DNA of 64,000 bases from an uncultured Hyphomicrobiales bacterium (GCA_903929045.1 CAIYTE010000132.1:1-64000); one strand, 5' to 3'; shown: positions 17,001 through 25,241, numbered from the stretch's first letter. Translations and numbers: made by a program. The notes: generated by a model from the letters alone, not told the origin.

Positions 17001-19292
17001 AAGCTGCCGGACACGATGCGGCCGAATTCGACGCTCAGCGTGCCGGTGAAGCTTGCTGGTCTTGCACCCGGCGAAGATGCGCGGGTCGTCGTTGCCGCCG
17101 TCGATGTCGGCATTCTCAATCTCACCAATTACAAGCCGCCGGCGCCGGACGAATATTATCTCGGCCAGCGCCGTCTCACGGCCGAAGTGCGCGATCTCTA
17201 CGGCCAACTGATCGACGGCATGCAGGGTGCGCGCGGTGCGATCCGCTCCGGTGGCGACGTGGGCGCTGAACTCTCCGGCGCGCCGCCGACGCAGGCGCCG
17301 CTCGCGCTCTATTCCGGCATCGTCACCGTCGGCGCCGATGGCGTCGCCACTGTGCAGTTCGACATCCCGGCCTTCGCCGGCTCGGTCCGCATCATGGCGG
17401 TGGCCTGGAGCAAGGACAAAGTCGGCAAGGCGTCCGGCGACGTCATCGTGCGTGACAATGTCGTGCTCACGGCGACGCTGCCGCGCTTCCTGCGCACCGG
17501 CGACCGCGGCAACATCCAGCTCGAACTCGACAACGTCGAAGGCGCGGCAGGCGACTACAATATTGCTTTGACAGCCGATGGCCCGGTGAAGAATGAAGCC
17601 GCCGCACCGCAAGTGCTCAAGCTCGCGGTCAAGCAGCGTGACAAGGTTGCGGTGCCGGTATCGGCCTCGGGTTCAGGTCCGAGCACCATCCGCGTCAATG
17701 TCACGGGGCCGAACGGTTTCACGCAGGAGCGCGCCTATGCGCTCGACGTGCGGCCGGCCAGCCAGTTGCTGACGCGCCGCACCGTGCGTCCGCTGGCGCA
17801 GGGCGAAACGTTGACGTTGTCGAACGACATGTTCGCCGATTTCGTCCCCGGCACCGGACGCGCCGGCCTGTCGATCTCGATTTCGACATCGCTCGATGCG
17901 GCGACCTTGCTGAACGCGCTCGACCGTTACCCGTTCGGCTGTTCCGAGCAGATCACCAGCCGTGCGGTGGCGATGCTCTACATCAACGAGATGTCGGCGC
18001 AGGCGCGGCTCGCGCCGGATGGCGAGGTCGATACGCGCATCAAGGACGCCATCCAGCGCTTGCTGGCGCTGCAGGGCTCGAACGGTTCGTTCGGCCTGTG
18101 GTCGGTCGGCGGCGACGACGCATGGCTCGACTCTTACGTGACCGACTTTCTGACCCGCGCGCGGGAGAAAGGGTTTGAAATCCCGGCGAGCGCCTACACA
18201 CTAGCCATCGACCGGCTGCGCAATTTCGTGGCCGCGTCGCCCGAGCCCGGCAAGACCGGGGGCCGCGAATTGGCCTATGCGATGTATGTGCTGGCACGCA
18301 ATGGCGCCGCGCCGGTCGGCGACCTGCGCTACATCGCCGACGTCAAGCTCGGCGAGATCGTCACGCCCATCGGCAAGGCGCAAATCGCGGCGGCGCTCGG
18401 CATGCTCGGCGATAAGGCGCGCTCCGACCGTGTCTATCTCGCCGCGCTGGAGCAGTTGTCGCCGCAGCAAAAGCAGGACAACAGCAGCCGCAGCGACTAC
18501 GGCTCGGTGCTGCGCGATGCCGCGGCGTTCGTGACGCTCGCGTCCGAGGGCCGGGCTTCGCAGCAGACCATCGACAACGGCATCACGCGCATCGACACCG
18601 CGCGCGCGCAGGCGACCTATACGTCGACGCAGGAAGACGCCTGGATGCTGCTGGCGGCGCGCTCGCTCGCCAAGCAGCTCAGCGCCATCTCGCTCAACGT
18701 GGCGGGCGAGACGCGGCAGGGCGCGCTTTATCGCACCCTGCGGCCCGAGCAGATGGCAGCGCCGTTTGCCGTCACCAATAACGGCAGCGGCGCTGTGCAG
18801 GCGGTGGTCTCGGTGAGCGGCGCGCCGCTGACGCCGGAGCCTGCCGCCGAACGCGGCTTCAAGATCGAGCGCGAATTCCATTCGCTCGATGGCGAGATGG
18901 CCGATCCGTCCAAGGCGAAGCAGAACCAGCGCTTTGTCGTCGTGCTGAAGATGACGGAGCCGAAACCGCAATACGGCCGCATCATGGTCGCCGACTATCT
19001 GCCGGCCGGCTTCGAGATCGACAATCCGAAGCTGGTGTCGTCGGGACAGACCGGCACGCTGGCTTGGATTTCGGACGCCGCGGAGCCGGTGAACACCGAA
19101 TTCCGCGACGACCGTTTCACTGCGGCCTTCGAGCGCAACGCGGACTCGCCCGCGGTGTTCACGGTGGCTTACGTCGTGCGCGCGGTGTCGCCCGGCAAAT
19201 ACACGCTGCCGCAGGCGAAGGTCGAGGACATGTATCGTCCGGACCGCTTCGGACGCACCGCGACCGGTAGCATCGAGATCAGCGCCAAATGA
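14097..19292 (+). CDS. Bacterial alpha-2-macroglobulin, thioester type (YfhM-like)
   Basis: A 1731-residue periplasmic protease-trap protein. The ATG at 14097 follows GGGAGGA by eight bases and starts a Sec signal peptide ending AFAAD. There is no lipobox Cys, unlike the E. coli lipoprotein YfhM, so it is probably soluble in the periplasm. An N-terminal helical region precedes the MG domains, including a MG2-like part (DAFVYTERGIYRSGE). The thioester motif PFGCSEQ carries Cys1282 and opens the alpha-helical thioester domain. Such proteins covalently trap attacking proteases. The stop overlaps the pbpC start (ATGA); this pairing with PBP1C, a peptidoglycan repair synthase, is conserved and suggests joint envelope defence. 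Confidence 0.92.
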   Translation: MFTFARAGFAAALIALVSMPAFAADKAYTNGDLAEQAIKLEAQIKTDAGTVTKPAATLRRDADTAFQKNDFRTGMTVLGQAVAVAPEDAATWLRLARTVLQIRPRDEKEKALLLERATTAAYVAYQRTTDRTLEADSLAVLGRAFADRKEWRPALNVLRMSLDMRETAELRGQYERLRVDHGFRYLNYSVDSDAISPRACFQFSEELPGRRTDFSPFVAVAGMEKPAISANDKQLCVEGLKHGERYVVTLRAGLPSVVRETLAKSADFTIFVRDRKPFARFSGKAYVLPRTGQRGIPVLSVNTAALNMSVYRIGDRNLIETVLGYDFQRNLSKSEAERIGDERGTKVWSGSLTVEQQLNTEVTTAFPVDEALKDVGPGVYAMIATPKDAVQDDYEQVATQWFIVSDLGLTAYSGQDGVDVFVHSLASAQPAAGTSVRLMARNNEVLATKTTDAKGVAHFDAGLARGEGGLSPAAVVATDKADYAFLSLKAPAFDLSDRGVGGRQTPDGLDAFVYTERGIYRSGESVAVTALLRDARGAAAPSAPLTVVVVRPDGVEYRRAVIADQGLGGRSLVVPIVSSASTGTWRVRAYTDPKRPPVGETTFMVEDYVPDRVEFDLKSAAQVIPRTGPVQVTVDGRFLYGAPASNLDLSGAVTIGAAKDRPGFAGYSFGLLDDEVTTVRQEMEDVPQTDAAGKATIAVALDKIPQTSRPLEAKINVSMAESGGRAVERTLTLPIAAESAMIGIKPAFAGRSLADGGNADFDVVMAGPDGKAMAKNGLKYELLRVDTTYQWYRQNGQWNYEPIKRTERVANGTVDIAADKPARLSLPVKWGRYRLEVTEPNAAITSLSFDAGFYAESSADTPDLLEIALDKTDYKSGEGMNLAVTATAAGHLTVNVFTDRLVASQTQDIKAGVSQVKLNVGTGWGTGAYVVATLRRPLDAPAQRMPGRAIGVQWFSIDRGGHTLALDMKLPDTMRPNSTLSVPVKLAGLAPGEDARVVVAAVDVGILNLTNYKPPAPDEYYLGQRRLTAEVRDLYGQLIDGMQGARGAIRSGGDVGAELSGAPPTQAPLALYSGIVTVGADGVATVQFDIPAFAGSVRIMAVAWSKDKVGKASGDVIVRDNVVLTATLPRFLRTGDRGNIQLELDNVEGAAGDYNIALTADGPVKNEAAAPQVLKLAVKQRDKVAVPVSASGSGPSTIRVNVTGPNGFTQERAYALDVRPASQLLTRRTVRPLAQGETLTLSNDMFADFVPGTGRAGLSISISTSLDAATLLNALDRYPFGCSEQITSRAVAMLYINEMSAQARLAPDGEVDTRIKDAIQRLLALQGSNGSFGLWSVGGDDAWLDSYVTDFLTRAREKGFEIPASAYTLAIDRLRNFVAASPEPGKTGGRELAYAMYVLARNGAAPVGDLRYIADVKLGEIVTPIGKAQIAAALGMLGDKARSDRVYLAALEQLSPQQKQDNSSRSDYGSVLRDAAAFVTLASEGRASQQTIDNGITRIDTARAQATYTSTQEDAWMLLAARSLAKQLSAISLNVAGETRQGALYRTLRPEQMAAPFAVTNNGSGAVQAVVSVSGAPLTPEPAAERGFKIEREFHSLDGEMADPSKAKQNQRFVVVLKMTEPKPQYGRIMVADYLPAGFEIDNPKLVSSGQTGTLAWISDAAEPVNTEFRDDRFTAAFERNADSPAVFTVAYVVRAVSPGKYTLPQAKVEDMYRPDRFGRTATGSIEISAK

Positions 19293-21343
19293 CACGGCGG
19301 CGGCGCATCGCGCTGGGCTTGGCCGGAGCGGCGGCGTTCATCGCCGTCGCCGGCGGCACTTGGCTCGTTGCGCTCGGGCCGCCGCCATCGGTGAAAAATC
19401 TCGAGACCTCGCACAGCGTGCTCGACCGCGAGAACCGGCTGCTGCGTGCCTATGCGACGAGCGAGGGGCGCTGGCGGCTGCCGGCCAAAGCCGACGACGT
19501 CGATCCGCGTTTCCTTGAAATGCTGCTGTCCTACGAGGACAAGCGCTTCTACGCGCATGCCGGCGTCGATCCTCTGGCTCTGGGTCGCGCGGCATTTCAA
19601 TTGATGCGTCAGGGACATATCGTCTCCGGCGCAAGTACTTTATCAATGCAGGTGGCGCGGCTGATGGAGCCGCGCGATAGCCGCAGCTTCTTCGCCAAAT
19701 TCCGGCAGATGACCCGCGCACTGCAATTGGAGTTCGCGCTCAGCAAGCGCGACATCCTTTCTCTCTATCTGACGCTTGCGCCCTATGGCGGCAATCTCGA
19801 AGGCATCCGCGCCGCGTCGCTGTCGTATTTCGGCAAGGAGCCGCGCCGGCTGACATTGGGCGAAGCGGCGCTGCTCGTGGCCTTGCCGCAGTCGCCGGAG
19901 GTGCGCCGCCCGGACCGCAATGCCGCCGTCGCCCGCGCGGCGCGCGACCGCGTGCTGGACCGCGTGCAGGGCTTGGTGCCGGCGGATGAAATCGCGCGCG
20001 CCCGGACGGAAGGCGTGCCGATGGCGCGGCGCGAATTGCCGGTGCTGGCGCCGCATGCCGCCGATCAGGTCGTCGCGGCGGAGCCAGACAAACGGACGCG
20101 TCAACTCACCATCGACGCGCCGTTGCAAAAGACGTTGCAGGATCTCGCGCGTGAGCGCGCGCAGGCGCTCGGGCCGCAGATTTCGCTCGCCATCATCGCC
20201 GTCGACAATGCGACCGGCGAGGTGAGGGCGCGCGTCGGCTCGGCGGATTATTTCGATGCCCGCCGCGCCGGTCAGGTCGATATGACCAACGCGCTGCGCT
20301 CGCCGGGCTCGACGCTCAAGCCTTTCATTTACGGTCTCGGATTCGAGGACGGTTTCATTCACCCGGAAACGTTGATCGACGATCGTCCGGTGCGTTACGG
20401 CAGCTACACGCCGGAAAATTTCGATCTGACGTTTCAGGGCACGGTGACGGTGCGCAAGGCGCTGCAACTGTCGCTCAACGTTCCGGCCATCGCCGTGCTC
20501 GGCAAAGTCGGCGTCAGTCGTCTCAGTGCGCGGCTGACACAAACCGGCGCGGCCCTTGTGCTGCCGAAAGGCGAGGCGCCCGGTCTGGCCATGGGGCTCG
20601 GCGGCGTCGGAGTGCGCCTCAACGATCTGACCATGCTCTATACGGGCCTGGCGCGCGGCGGCATGGCGACGCCCTTGGTCGAGCGCGCGGGGCCCGTCGA
20701 GGCCAGCCCGCGGCGGCTGCTCGATCCCGTGGCCGCCTGGTATGTCGGCAATGCCCTGATGGGCGCCCCGCCCCCGGACAATGCGCCACACGGCCGTATC
20801 GCCTTCAAGACCGGCACGTCCTACGGCTTCCGCGACGCCTGGGCGGTCGGCTTCGACGGCAGGATGACGATTGGCGTTTGGGTCGGCCGCCCCGATGGCG
20901 CGCCAGTGGCGGGGCTGGTGGGCCGCGCTGCTGCCGCGCCGGTGCTGTTCGACGCCTTTGCCCGCTCCGGCCTGACCCCGGTGCCGCTGGCGCTCGCGCC
21001 CAAGGGCACCTTGTTCGCCCGGAGCAACAAACTGCCGCCGCCACTGCAACGGTTTAACCCGGAAACCGGGCCCCGGATCGCTGCCGACCCGCCGCGCATC
21101 ATGTTCCCGCCGGACGGCGCCCGCATCGAACTGGCGCAGACCGGCGACAAAAAGCCCGAGCCGGTGGCCCTCAAGATCGCGGGCGGCATGTTGCCGCTGA
21201 CGGTCATGGTCAATGGCGTGCCGATCGGGCCGGAAACCAGCCGCCGGTCGCTGTTTTTCCAGCCGGACGGGGCGGGATTTGTCCGCCTGACCATTCTGGA
21301 CGCGCGGGGTACCACCGATAGCGTCATGGTACGCGTGCAATAG
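19289..21343 (+). CDS. pbpC: Penicillin-binding protein 1C (bifunctional glycosyltransferase/transpeptidase)
   Basis: A 684-residue class A PBP. An N-terminal membrane anchor (about 8-28) is followed by a GT51 transglycosylase with SYEDKRFYAHAGVD (catalytic Glu) and GASTLSMQVARL. The transpeptidase has SPGSTLKPF (active Ser), SLN and KTGTSYGFRD. A C-terminal BiPBP-type domain (from PRIMFPPDGARIEL) is typical of PBP1C. It overlaps the macroglobulin gene by four bases, so the two are translationally coupled. It polymerises or repairs peptidoglycan at the inner membrane, presumably where the macroglobulin reports damage. Confidence 0.93.
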   Translation: MTRRRRIALGLAGAAAFIAVAGGTWLVALGPPPSVKNLETSHSVLDRENRLLRAYATSEGRWRLPAKADDVDPRFLEMLLSYEDKRFYAHAGVDPLALGRAAFQLMRQGHIVSGASTLSMQVARLMEPRDSRSFFAKFRQMTRALQLEFALSKRDILSLYLTLAPYGGNLEGIRAASLSYFGKEPRRLTLGEAALLVALPQSPEVRRPDRNAAVARAARDRVLDRVQGLVPADEIARARTEGVPMARRELPVLAPHAADQVVAAEPDKRTRQLTIDAPLQKTLQDLARERAQALGPQISLAIIAVDNATGEVRARVGSADYFDARRAGQVDMTNALRSPGSTLKPFIYGLGFEDGFIHPETLIDDRPVRYGSYTPENFDLTFQGTVTVRKALQLSLNVPAIAVLGKVGVSRLSARLTQTGAALVLPKGEAPGLAMGLGGVGVRLNDLTMLYTGLARGGMATPLVERAGPVEASPRRLLDPVAAWYVGNALMGAPPPDNAPHGRIAFKTGTSYGFRDAWAVGFDGRMTIGVWVGRPDGAPVAGLVGRAAAAPVLFDAFARSGLTPVPLALAPKGTLFARSNKLPPPLQRFNPETGPRIAADPPRIMFPPDGARIELAQTGDKKPEPVALKIAGGMLPLTVMVNGVPIGPETSRRSLFFQPDGAGFVRLTILDARGTTDSVMVRVQ

Positions 21344-21463
21344 CGCCGTAGCCCGGCCTGTGGCATGCCATGACAGACCGGACCGGGCGGCCTATTGTCC
21401 GGGTAGGGCTGTGGAATCAAATACTTCCGGGCGGATCTGGCCGGACCAGGCGGGCTTTTAGGC

Positions 21464-23188
21464 GTGACCACGACGACGACAGACGTACGGCAGACTCTGG
21501 CCTCAATAAGAGGGCTAGCGGGGGTGCTCGATTGGGCGACAGCCGCCCATGTGCGCGCCGTGATCGTGCTGGTGGCCTTTTGCCTGATCGCGTTCTTGCC
21601 GGGCTTTTTCCAGATCCCGCCGGTCGATCGCGACGAGGCGCGCTTCGCCCAAGCAACCAAGCAGATGGTCGAGAGCGGCGATTACGTCGACATCCGTTTT
21701 CAGGACGAAGTCCGTTACAAAAAGCCGGTCGGCATCTACTGGCTGCAAGCCGCCGTGGTGAAGACCGGCGAAGCCGTCGGCATTCCCAGCGCGCGCACGA
21801 CCATCTGGCTCTATCGTATTCCCTCGCTGCTCGGCGCCAGCGGCGCGGTGCTGCTGACCTATTGGGCCGCGCTCGCCTTCGTCACGCGCCGCGCGGCGCT
21901 GCTCGCCGCCTTGATGATGGCGAGTTCGATCCTGCTGGGCGTCGAAGCGCGGCTCGCCAAGACAGACGCGATGCTGTTGCTGACATCCGTCGCAGCGATG
22001 GGCGCCATGGCGCGCATCTATTTGACGACGCGGCGTGCGCCGGAAATCATCTTGAGCTGGCGCATGCCGGCGATCCTCTGGACCGCGGTCGCCGGTGGCG
22101 TGCTGCTCAAAGGACCGCTGATCCTGATGTTCGTTGTGCTGACGGCGGTGGCGTTGTCGATTGCCGATCGCTCCTGGCGCTGGATCGGAAAGCTGCGGCC
22201 GTTCATCGGGCTCGCCTGGGTGATCCTGCTGGTGATGCCGTGGTTCATCGCCATCGTGCTGAAATCCGGCGACGACTTCTTCGTCAAGGCCGTCGGCGAC
22301 GACATGCTGTCCAAGATCACAACGGGGCAGGAGGCCCACGGCGCGCCGCCCGGCTATTACTTCCTGCTGTTCTGGGTGACGTTCTGGCCGGGCTGCGTGC
22401 TGGCCGGACTGGCGGCGCCGATGATCTGGAAAGCGCGGCGCGAAGCGGGCGCGCAATTTCTGCTCGCCTGGACGGTGCCGTCCTGGATCGTCTTTGAAAT
22501 CGTGATGACGAAGCTGCCGCATTACGTGCTGCCGCTGTATCCGGCGATTGCGATCCTGATCTCGGGCATCGTTGAGCCGGGCAGTCTGTCGAAAGCGCGA
22601 TGGATGGTGCGCGGCACCGCCGGCTGGCTGGTGTTTCCCGCCGTGATCGCCATTGCGACGGTGGTGGGGTTCATCGCGATCGCCCGCGATCCCGGCATCA
22701 TCGCGTGGCCGTTCGCGGCGGCGGCCGTGGTGTTCGGGCTCTTCGCGTGGCGGCTTTACGACATTGACGGCGCCGAGCGCTCGCTGTTGCGCGGGATGAT
22801 CGCGTCGGTGTTCATTTCGATCACCGTCTACGCCATCATGTTTCCGATGTTGCCGTCGCTGTTCCCAAGCAGACTGGTTGCCGACGAAATCCGCGGCAGC
22901 GGCTGCAAGGAGCCACATGTGGCGTCGACCTTTGCCTATCAGGAGCCGAGCCTGGTGTTTATGCTCGGCACCAATACGCGCTTCACCGACGGCGCCGGCG
23001 CCGCCGAATTCCTCAACAATGGCGTCTGCCATTTCGCCTTGGTCGATCCGCGCAGCGAGCGCGCCTTCATCGCGCGCGCCAATGCGGTCGGGCTGCGCTA
23101 CGCGCTCAATCAGCGGCTTGAAGGTTTCAACATCAGCATCGGCAAGCCGGTGGCGCTGGCGGTGTTCCGTTCGGTGGCCGCGCCATGA
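21464..23188 (+). CDS. ArnT-like GT-C membrane glycosyltransferase
   Basis: A 574-residue membrane protein with about a dozen hydrophobic segments. The first periplasmic loop carries PPVDRDEARFAQATKQM, the Asp-Arg-Asp-Glu signature of ArnT/PMT (GT39/GT83) enzymes, which use polyprenyl-phosphate sugars to modify lipid A or proteins. The RYKKPVGIYWLQ segment is also typical. The start is the GTG at 21464. It overlaps the PAP2 phosphatase gene (ATGA), and an undecaprenyl-phosphate-related phosphatase would be a sensible partner. It lies 120 bases after pbpC. The actual sugar is unknown, and I do not claim aminoarabinose. Confidence 0.85.
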   Translation: MTTTTTDVRQTLASIRGLAGVLDWATAAHVRAVIVLVAFCLIAFLPGFFQIPPVDRDEARFAQATKQMVESGDYVDIRFQDEVRYKKPVGIYWLQAAVVKTGEAVGIPSARTTIWLYRIPSLLGASGAVLLTYWAALAFVTRRAALLAALMMASSILLGVEARLAKTDAMLLLTSVAAMGAMARIYLTTRRAPEIILSWRMPAILWTAVAGGVLLKGPLILMFVVLTAVALSIADRSWRWIGKLRPFIGLAWVILLVMPWFIAIVLKSGDDFFVKAVGDDMLSKITTGQEAHGAPPGYYFLLFWVTFWPGCVLAGLAAPMIWKARREAGAQFLLAWTVPSWIVFEIVMTKLPHYVLPLYPAIAILISGIVEPGSLSKARWMVRGTAGWLVFPAVIAIATVVGFIAIARDPGIIAWPFAAAAVVFGLFAWRLYDIDGAERSLLRGMIASVFISITVYAIMFPMLPSLFPSRLVADEIRGSGCKEPHVASTFAYQEPSLVFMLGTNTRFTDGAGAAEFLNNGVCHFALVDPRSERAFIARANAVGLRYALNQRLEGFNISIGKPVALAVFRSVAAP

Positions 23189-24021
23189 CGTCGATTGCGC
23201 CGCAAGCTGAGCGCGTTTCGGTGGTTCGCCGCACGGCCGTCAATATTGCGGCCGGTCTGACCACGCTCGTCACGCCCGCGCGTGTTCGTTCGCGCCGGCC
23301 GTGGCTCTGGCCGTGGCCCAAGCTTGCGATCGCGGTCGCACTGACTGCCGCGGCGTTTCTGCTGGTGATGAGCCTGTTGGATGTGCACGCCATCGTCGGC
23401 GCGCGCGCGCTGCCACAATGGTTCAAAGACATTTTCGACTGGATCACCGACTTCGGAAAGTCCGGATATTTCCTCTGGCCGCTCGGTCTCGTGTTTATCG
23501 GTCTCGCCGCACTGCCGCCGCTCTCGCCAATATCGCAACGTGTCATTGCCGCGCTGATGGTGCGCGTCGGCTTCTTGTTTGCTGCGATTGCGCTGCCGGG
23601 GCTCGCGACCAATGCCGTGAAATACGTGATCGGCCGGGCGCGGCCTTTTGTCGGAGGCTCGCCCGACGCATTTCTCTATGCGCCGTTCACCGGCACGGCC
23701 GCCTATGCCAGCATGCCGTCGGGTCACACGACCACGGCGCTGTCGGTGCTGGTGGCCTTCGGCATTCTGTGGCCGCGGCTGCGGCCGTATCTGCTGATTT
23801 ACGCGCTGCTGATCTGCATCAGCCGCGTCGTCATCACCGCGCATCATCCCAGCGACGTTATGGGCGGCGCGGTGATGGGCGCCCTCGGCGCCTTGTTGGT
23901 GGCGCGCTATTTCGCCTTACACCGTCTGGGCTTTTCCACGGGCCCCGACGGCGCCTTGCACGGCTTTCCGGGGCCTTCCTGGCGGCGCATCAAATCGGTT
24001 GCCCGCGAGCTTGTGGCTTAA
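23185..24021 (+). CDS. PAP2-family membrane phosphatase
   Basis: A 278-residue integral membrane phosphatase with the three signature blocks: KYVIGRARPF, then SMPSGHTT and SRVVITAHHPSDVMGG, which hold the acid-phosphatase-type catalytic His residues. About five or six hydrophobic helices are visible after a basic N-terminus. Substrates in the family include undecaprenyl pyrophosphate, lipid A phosphates and phosphatidic acid. Its ATG overlaps the stop of the ArnT-like gene, so the pair is coupled. Inference: it recycles or dephosphorylates the lipid carrier, or removes a lipid A phosphate before glycosyl transfer. Confidence 0.88.
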   Translation: MTSIAPQAERVSVVRRTAVNIAAGLTTLVTPARVRSRRPWLWPWPKLAIAVALTAAAFLLVMSLLDVHAIVGARALPQWFKDIFDWITDFGKSGYFLWPLGLVFIGLAALPPLSPISQRVIAALMVRVGFLFAAIALPGLATNAVKYVIGRARPFVGGSPDAFLYAPFTGTAAYASMPSGHTTTALSVLVAFGILWPRLRPYLLIYALLICISRVVITAHHPSDVMGGAVMGALGALLVARYFALHRLGFSTGPDGALHGFPGPSWRRIKSVARELVA

Positions 24022-24064
24022 GAAGTGTAGGGCCGCCTGGTTCAGACGTGCGCTGCCCGGAATT

Positions 24065-24089
24065 TGAACTTATTGCGCTCCACCGAGTT
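24065..24089 (+). promoter_or_regulatory. Possible weak EcfG-type promoter for DUF2171 gene
   Basis: TGAAC (24065-24069), sixteen bases, then AGTT (24086-24089), 26 bases before the DUF2171 start. It differs from the alphaproteobacterial general-stress consensus GGAAC-N16-CGTT by one base in each element. It is listed because its spacing equals that of three better matches nearby. Confidence 0.4.
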
Positions 24090-24115
24090 CAACTGGATCA
24101 CTCAGGGAGCAGATC

Positions 24116-24358
24116 ATGACCGACCTCAGCAAAGTCAAAGAACATATGGAAGTCATCGGCGCTGACGGCGTCCATGTCGGGACGGTCGATAAAGTCGAGG
24201 GCCAGCGCATTAAACTGACGAAAAAAGACAGCGGTGAGGGCGCCCACAAGGGACACCACCACTTCGTTCCCGGCAATCTCATCGCCGAGGTCGAAGGTCA
24301 GAAGGTCAGACTTTCGGCGGCTGCTGCCGTTGCGGTGACCATGGAGCAAGAAAAATAG
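24116..24358 (+). CDS. DUF2171 small stress-type protein
   Basis: An 80-residue protein beginning MTDLSKVKEHMEVIGADG and containing VGTVDKVEGQRIKLTKKDS and HHHFVPGNLI, the pattern of the DUF2171 (PRC-barrel-like) family. These small soluble proteins are common in stress regulons of Hyphomicrobiales, and no activity is established. An AGGGAG ribosome-binding site lies at about 24103. The stop overlaps the GTG of a small zinc-ribbon frame, suggesting coupling. A possible EcfG-type promoter lies upstream. Confidence 0.82.
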   Translation: MTDLSKVKEHMEVIGADGVHVGTVDKVEGQRIKLTKKDSGEGAHKGHHHFVPGNLIAEVEGQKVRLSAAAAVAVTMEQEK

Positions 24359-24519
24359 TGCCGGAAAATCCGCTTTGCCCGAACTGTGGGCGTCGGATGG
24401 AGCAAGCGCGGACGCTGCCGGCCGACAAGTGGAACGCTGAATCCAACGTGTTTAAGTGCGGTGTTTGCGGCGTCAGTTTTCTAACTGAAGACCATGAACC
24501 AATTTCTGGAAAGCGCTAG
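24358..24519 (+). CDS. Small zinc-ribbon protein
   Basis: A 53-residue frame from a GTG that overlaps the DUF2171 stop (TAGTG). It carries two CxxC knuckles, LCPNCGRRM near the N-terminus and KCGVCGVSF near the C-terminus, spaced as in a rubredoxin-like zinc ribbon. It is too short for many gene finders. Coupling to DUF2171 and the paired Cys motifs make it plausible as a real gene. Its function is unknown; it may be a structural zinc-binding stress peptide or a nucleic-acid-binding factor. Confidence 0.65.
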   Translation: MPENPLCPNCGRRMEQARTLPADKWNAESNVFKCGVCGVSFLTEDHEPISGKR

Positions 24520-24530
24520 GAGAGAGTCTT

Positions 24531-24596
24531 ATGCTCGTTTGCGCCGACACATTTACCGCGCTTCAACAGTGGGCTTCTGCCTCTCCTGCAGGTTAA
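24531..24596 (+). CDS. Possible 21-residue peptide or leader ORF
   Basis: ATG at 24531 sits seven bases after AGGAGAG, a strong ribosome-binding site, and opens a 21-codon frame ending eight bases before the next gene. The peptide (starting MLVCADTFTALQ) resembles nothing I know. It could be a leader coupling translation to the 61-residue protein downstream, or the site could be fortuitous. Confidence 0.25.
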   Translation: MLVCADTFTALQQWASASPAG

Positions 24597-24603
24597 AGAC
24601 TCG

Positions 24604-24789
24604 ATGAAAAAGTGGTCGTTTAACGCTTACGTCCGTAAGCACGGGTTGGTCCGGCAAAAAGAGATGGTAGCCGCGGTCCCGCTGCTTGAAAGCTGGGGCG
24701 ACGTCAGAATGTATCTTCGCCAGGGAGGCGCGACGGACGACGAGTTGGCGGCGGTCCGGGCGCTCTGGCGATCATTCAAAAATCAGTAG
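24604..24789 (+). CDS. Small hypothetical protein (61 aa)
   Basis: A basic 61-residue protein starting MKKWSFNAYVRKHGLVRQKE, with a helical second half (ESWGDVRMYLRQGGATDDEL, then AAVRALWRSF). There is no signal peptide, membrane segment or recognised domain. It lies in line with the DUF2171 and zinc-ribbon genes and may share their transcript. The ribosome-binding site in front of it is poor, so translation may depend on the preceding short frame. I cannot assign a function. Confidence 0.55.
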   Translation: MKKWSFNAYVRKHGLVRQKEMVAAVPLLESWGDVRMYLRQGGATDDELAAVRALWRSFKNQ

Positions 24790-24889
24790 CGATCGAAGAA
24801 TAGCGGACGAACTGGATTTGGAGGCGCGCTGTGCATTGCGCAGGTCGCGAACCATGCATTCGTTCCGCAAATTGCGAAACTTGCGATCT

Positions 24890-24914
24890 GGAACGTTCAT
24901 GCCAGCGGGCTGTT
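24890..24914 (+). promoter_or_regulatory. EcfG-type (general stress sigma) promoter
   Basis: GGAAC (24890-24894), N16, TGTT (24911-24914), 33 bases before the start of the small secreted protein gene. The same arrangement, with a similar surrounding sequence (TGGAACNTTCAYGCCA), precedes its paralogue at 26632, which argues for conservation of the site. Confidence 0.7.
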
Positions 24915-24947
24915 GGTATGCGAGACACTCACATCAAGGATTATGAC

Positions 24948-25190
24948 ATGAAATTTCGGACAGCCATTCTCGCGACCGCACTTGTTGCGGCCGCCAGCAG
25001 CTATGCTTTTGCCCAGGTTCCGACAGAGCGCACCGGCTCCAAGACCGAGCAGGGCACCCAAATTCAGCAGAACAACAAAGCGAAGATCAACACGACTGGC
25101 GCGGGCGTGAACGCGACCATGACCACCGACACCCCGCCGCGGAATAATCCGAACGGCACCCCGGCCTCGCCGAACGTCGACAAGAAGTAG
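24948..25190 (+). CDS. Small secreted protein, paralogue of the one at 26632
   Basis: An 80-residue protein with a Sec signal peptide (MKFRTAILATALVAAASSYA, cleavage after FAQ) and a low-complexity, hydrophilic, Asn/Thr/Pro-rich mature part ending NPNGTPASPNVDKK. The start ATG at 24948 follows AAGGA. The second copy 1.7 kb away shares the leader style and the terminal ASPN-x-x-x-K motif. It is probably a periplasmic stress peptide of unknown role. A well-placed EcfG-like promoter precedes it and a strong terminator follows. Confidence 0.7.
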   Translation: MKFRTAILATALVAAASSYAFAQVPTERTGSKTEQGTQIQQNNKAKINTTGAGVNATMTTDTPPRNNPNGTPASPNVDKK

Positions 25191-25214
25191 TCCATCACGC
25201 CGACGCCATGAGAT

Positions 25215-25240
25215 CCCGGTCTCGAAAGAGGCCGGGTTTT
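25215..25240 (+). terminator. Rho-independent terminator
   Basis: CCCGGTCTC, GAAA loop, GAGGCCGGG, then TTTT: a nine-pair stem with one G-T pair, 24 bases after the small secreted protein gene. It also lies between that gene and a convergent small minus-strand frame. Confidence 0.85.
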
Positions 25241-25241
25241 C

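Noticed and set aside
18415-18430. GCTCCGACC as a possible second attachment site for the tRNA-Pro integrase
   Set aside because: Only nine bases match, inside the macroglobulin gene, without the rest of the T arm.
16029-19295. Long minus-strand frames (527 and 364 codons) opposite the macroglobulin gene
   Set aside because: Shadows produced by third-position GC bias; no ribosome-binding site or domain.
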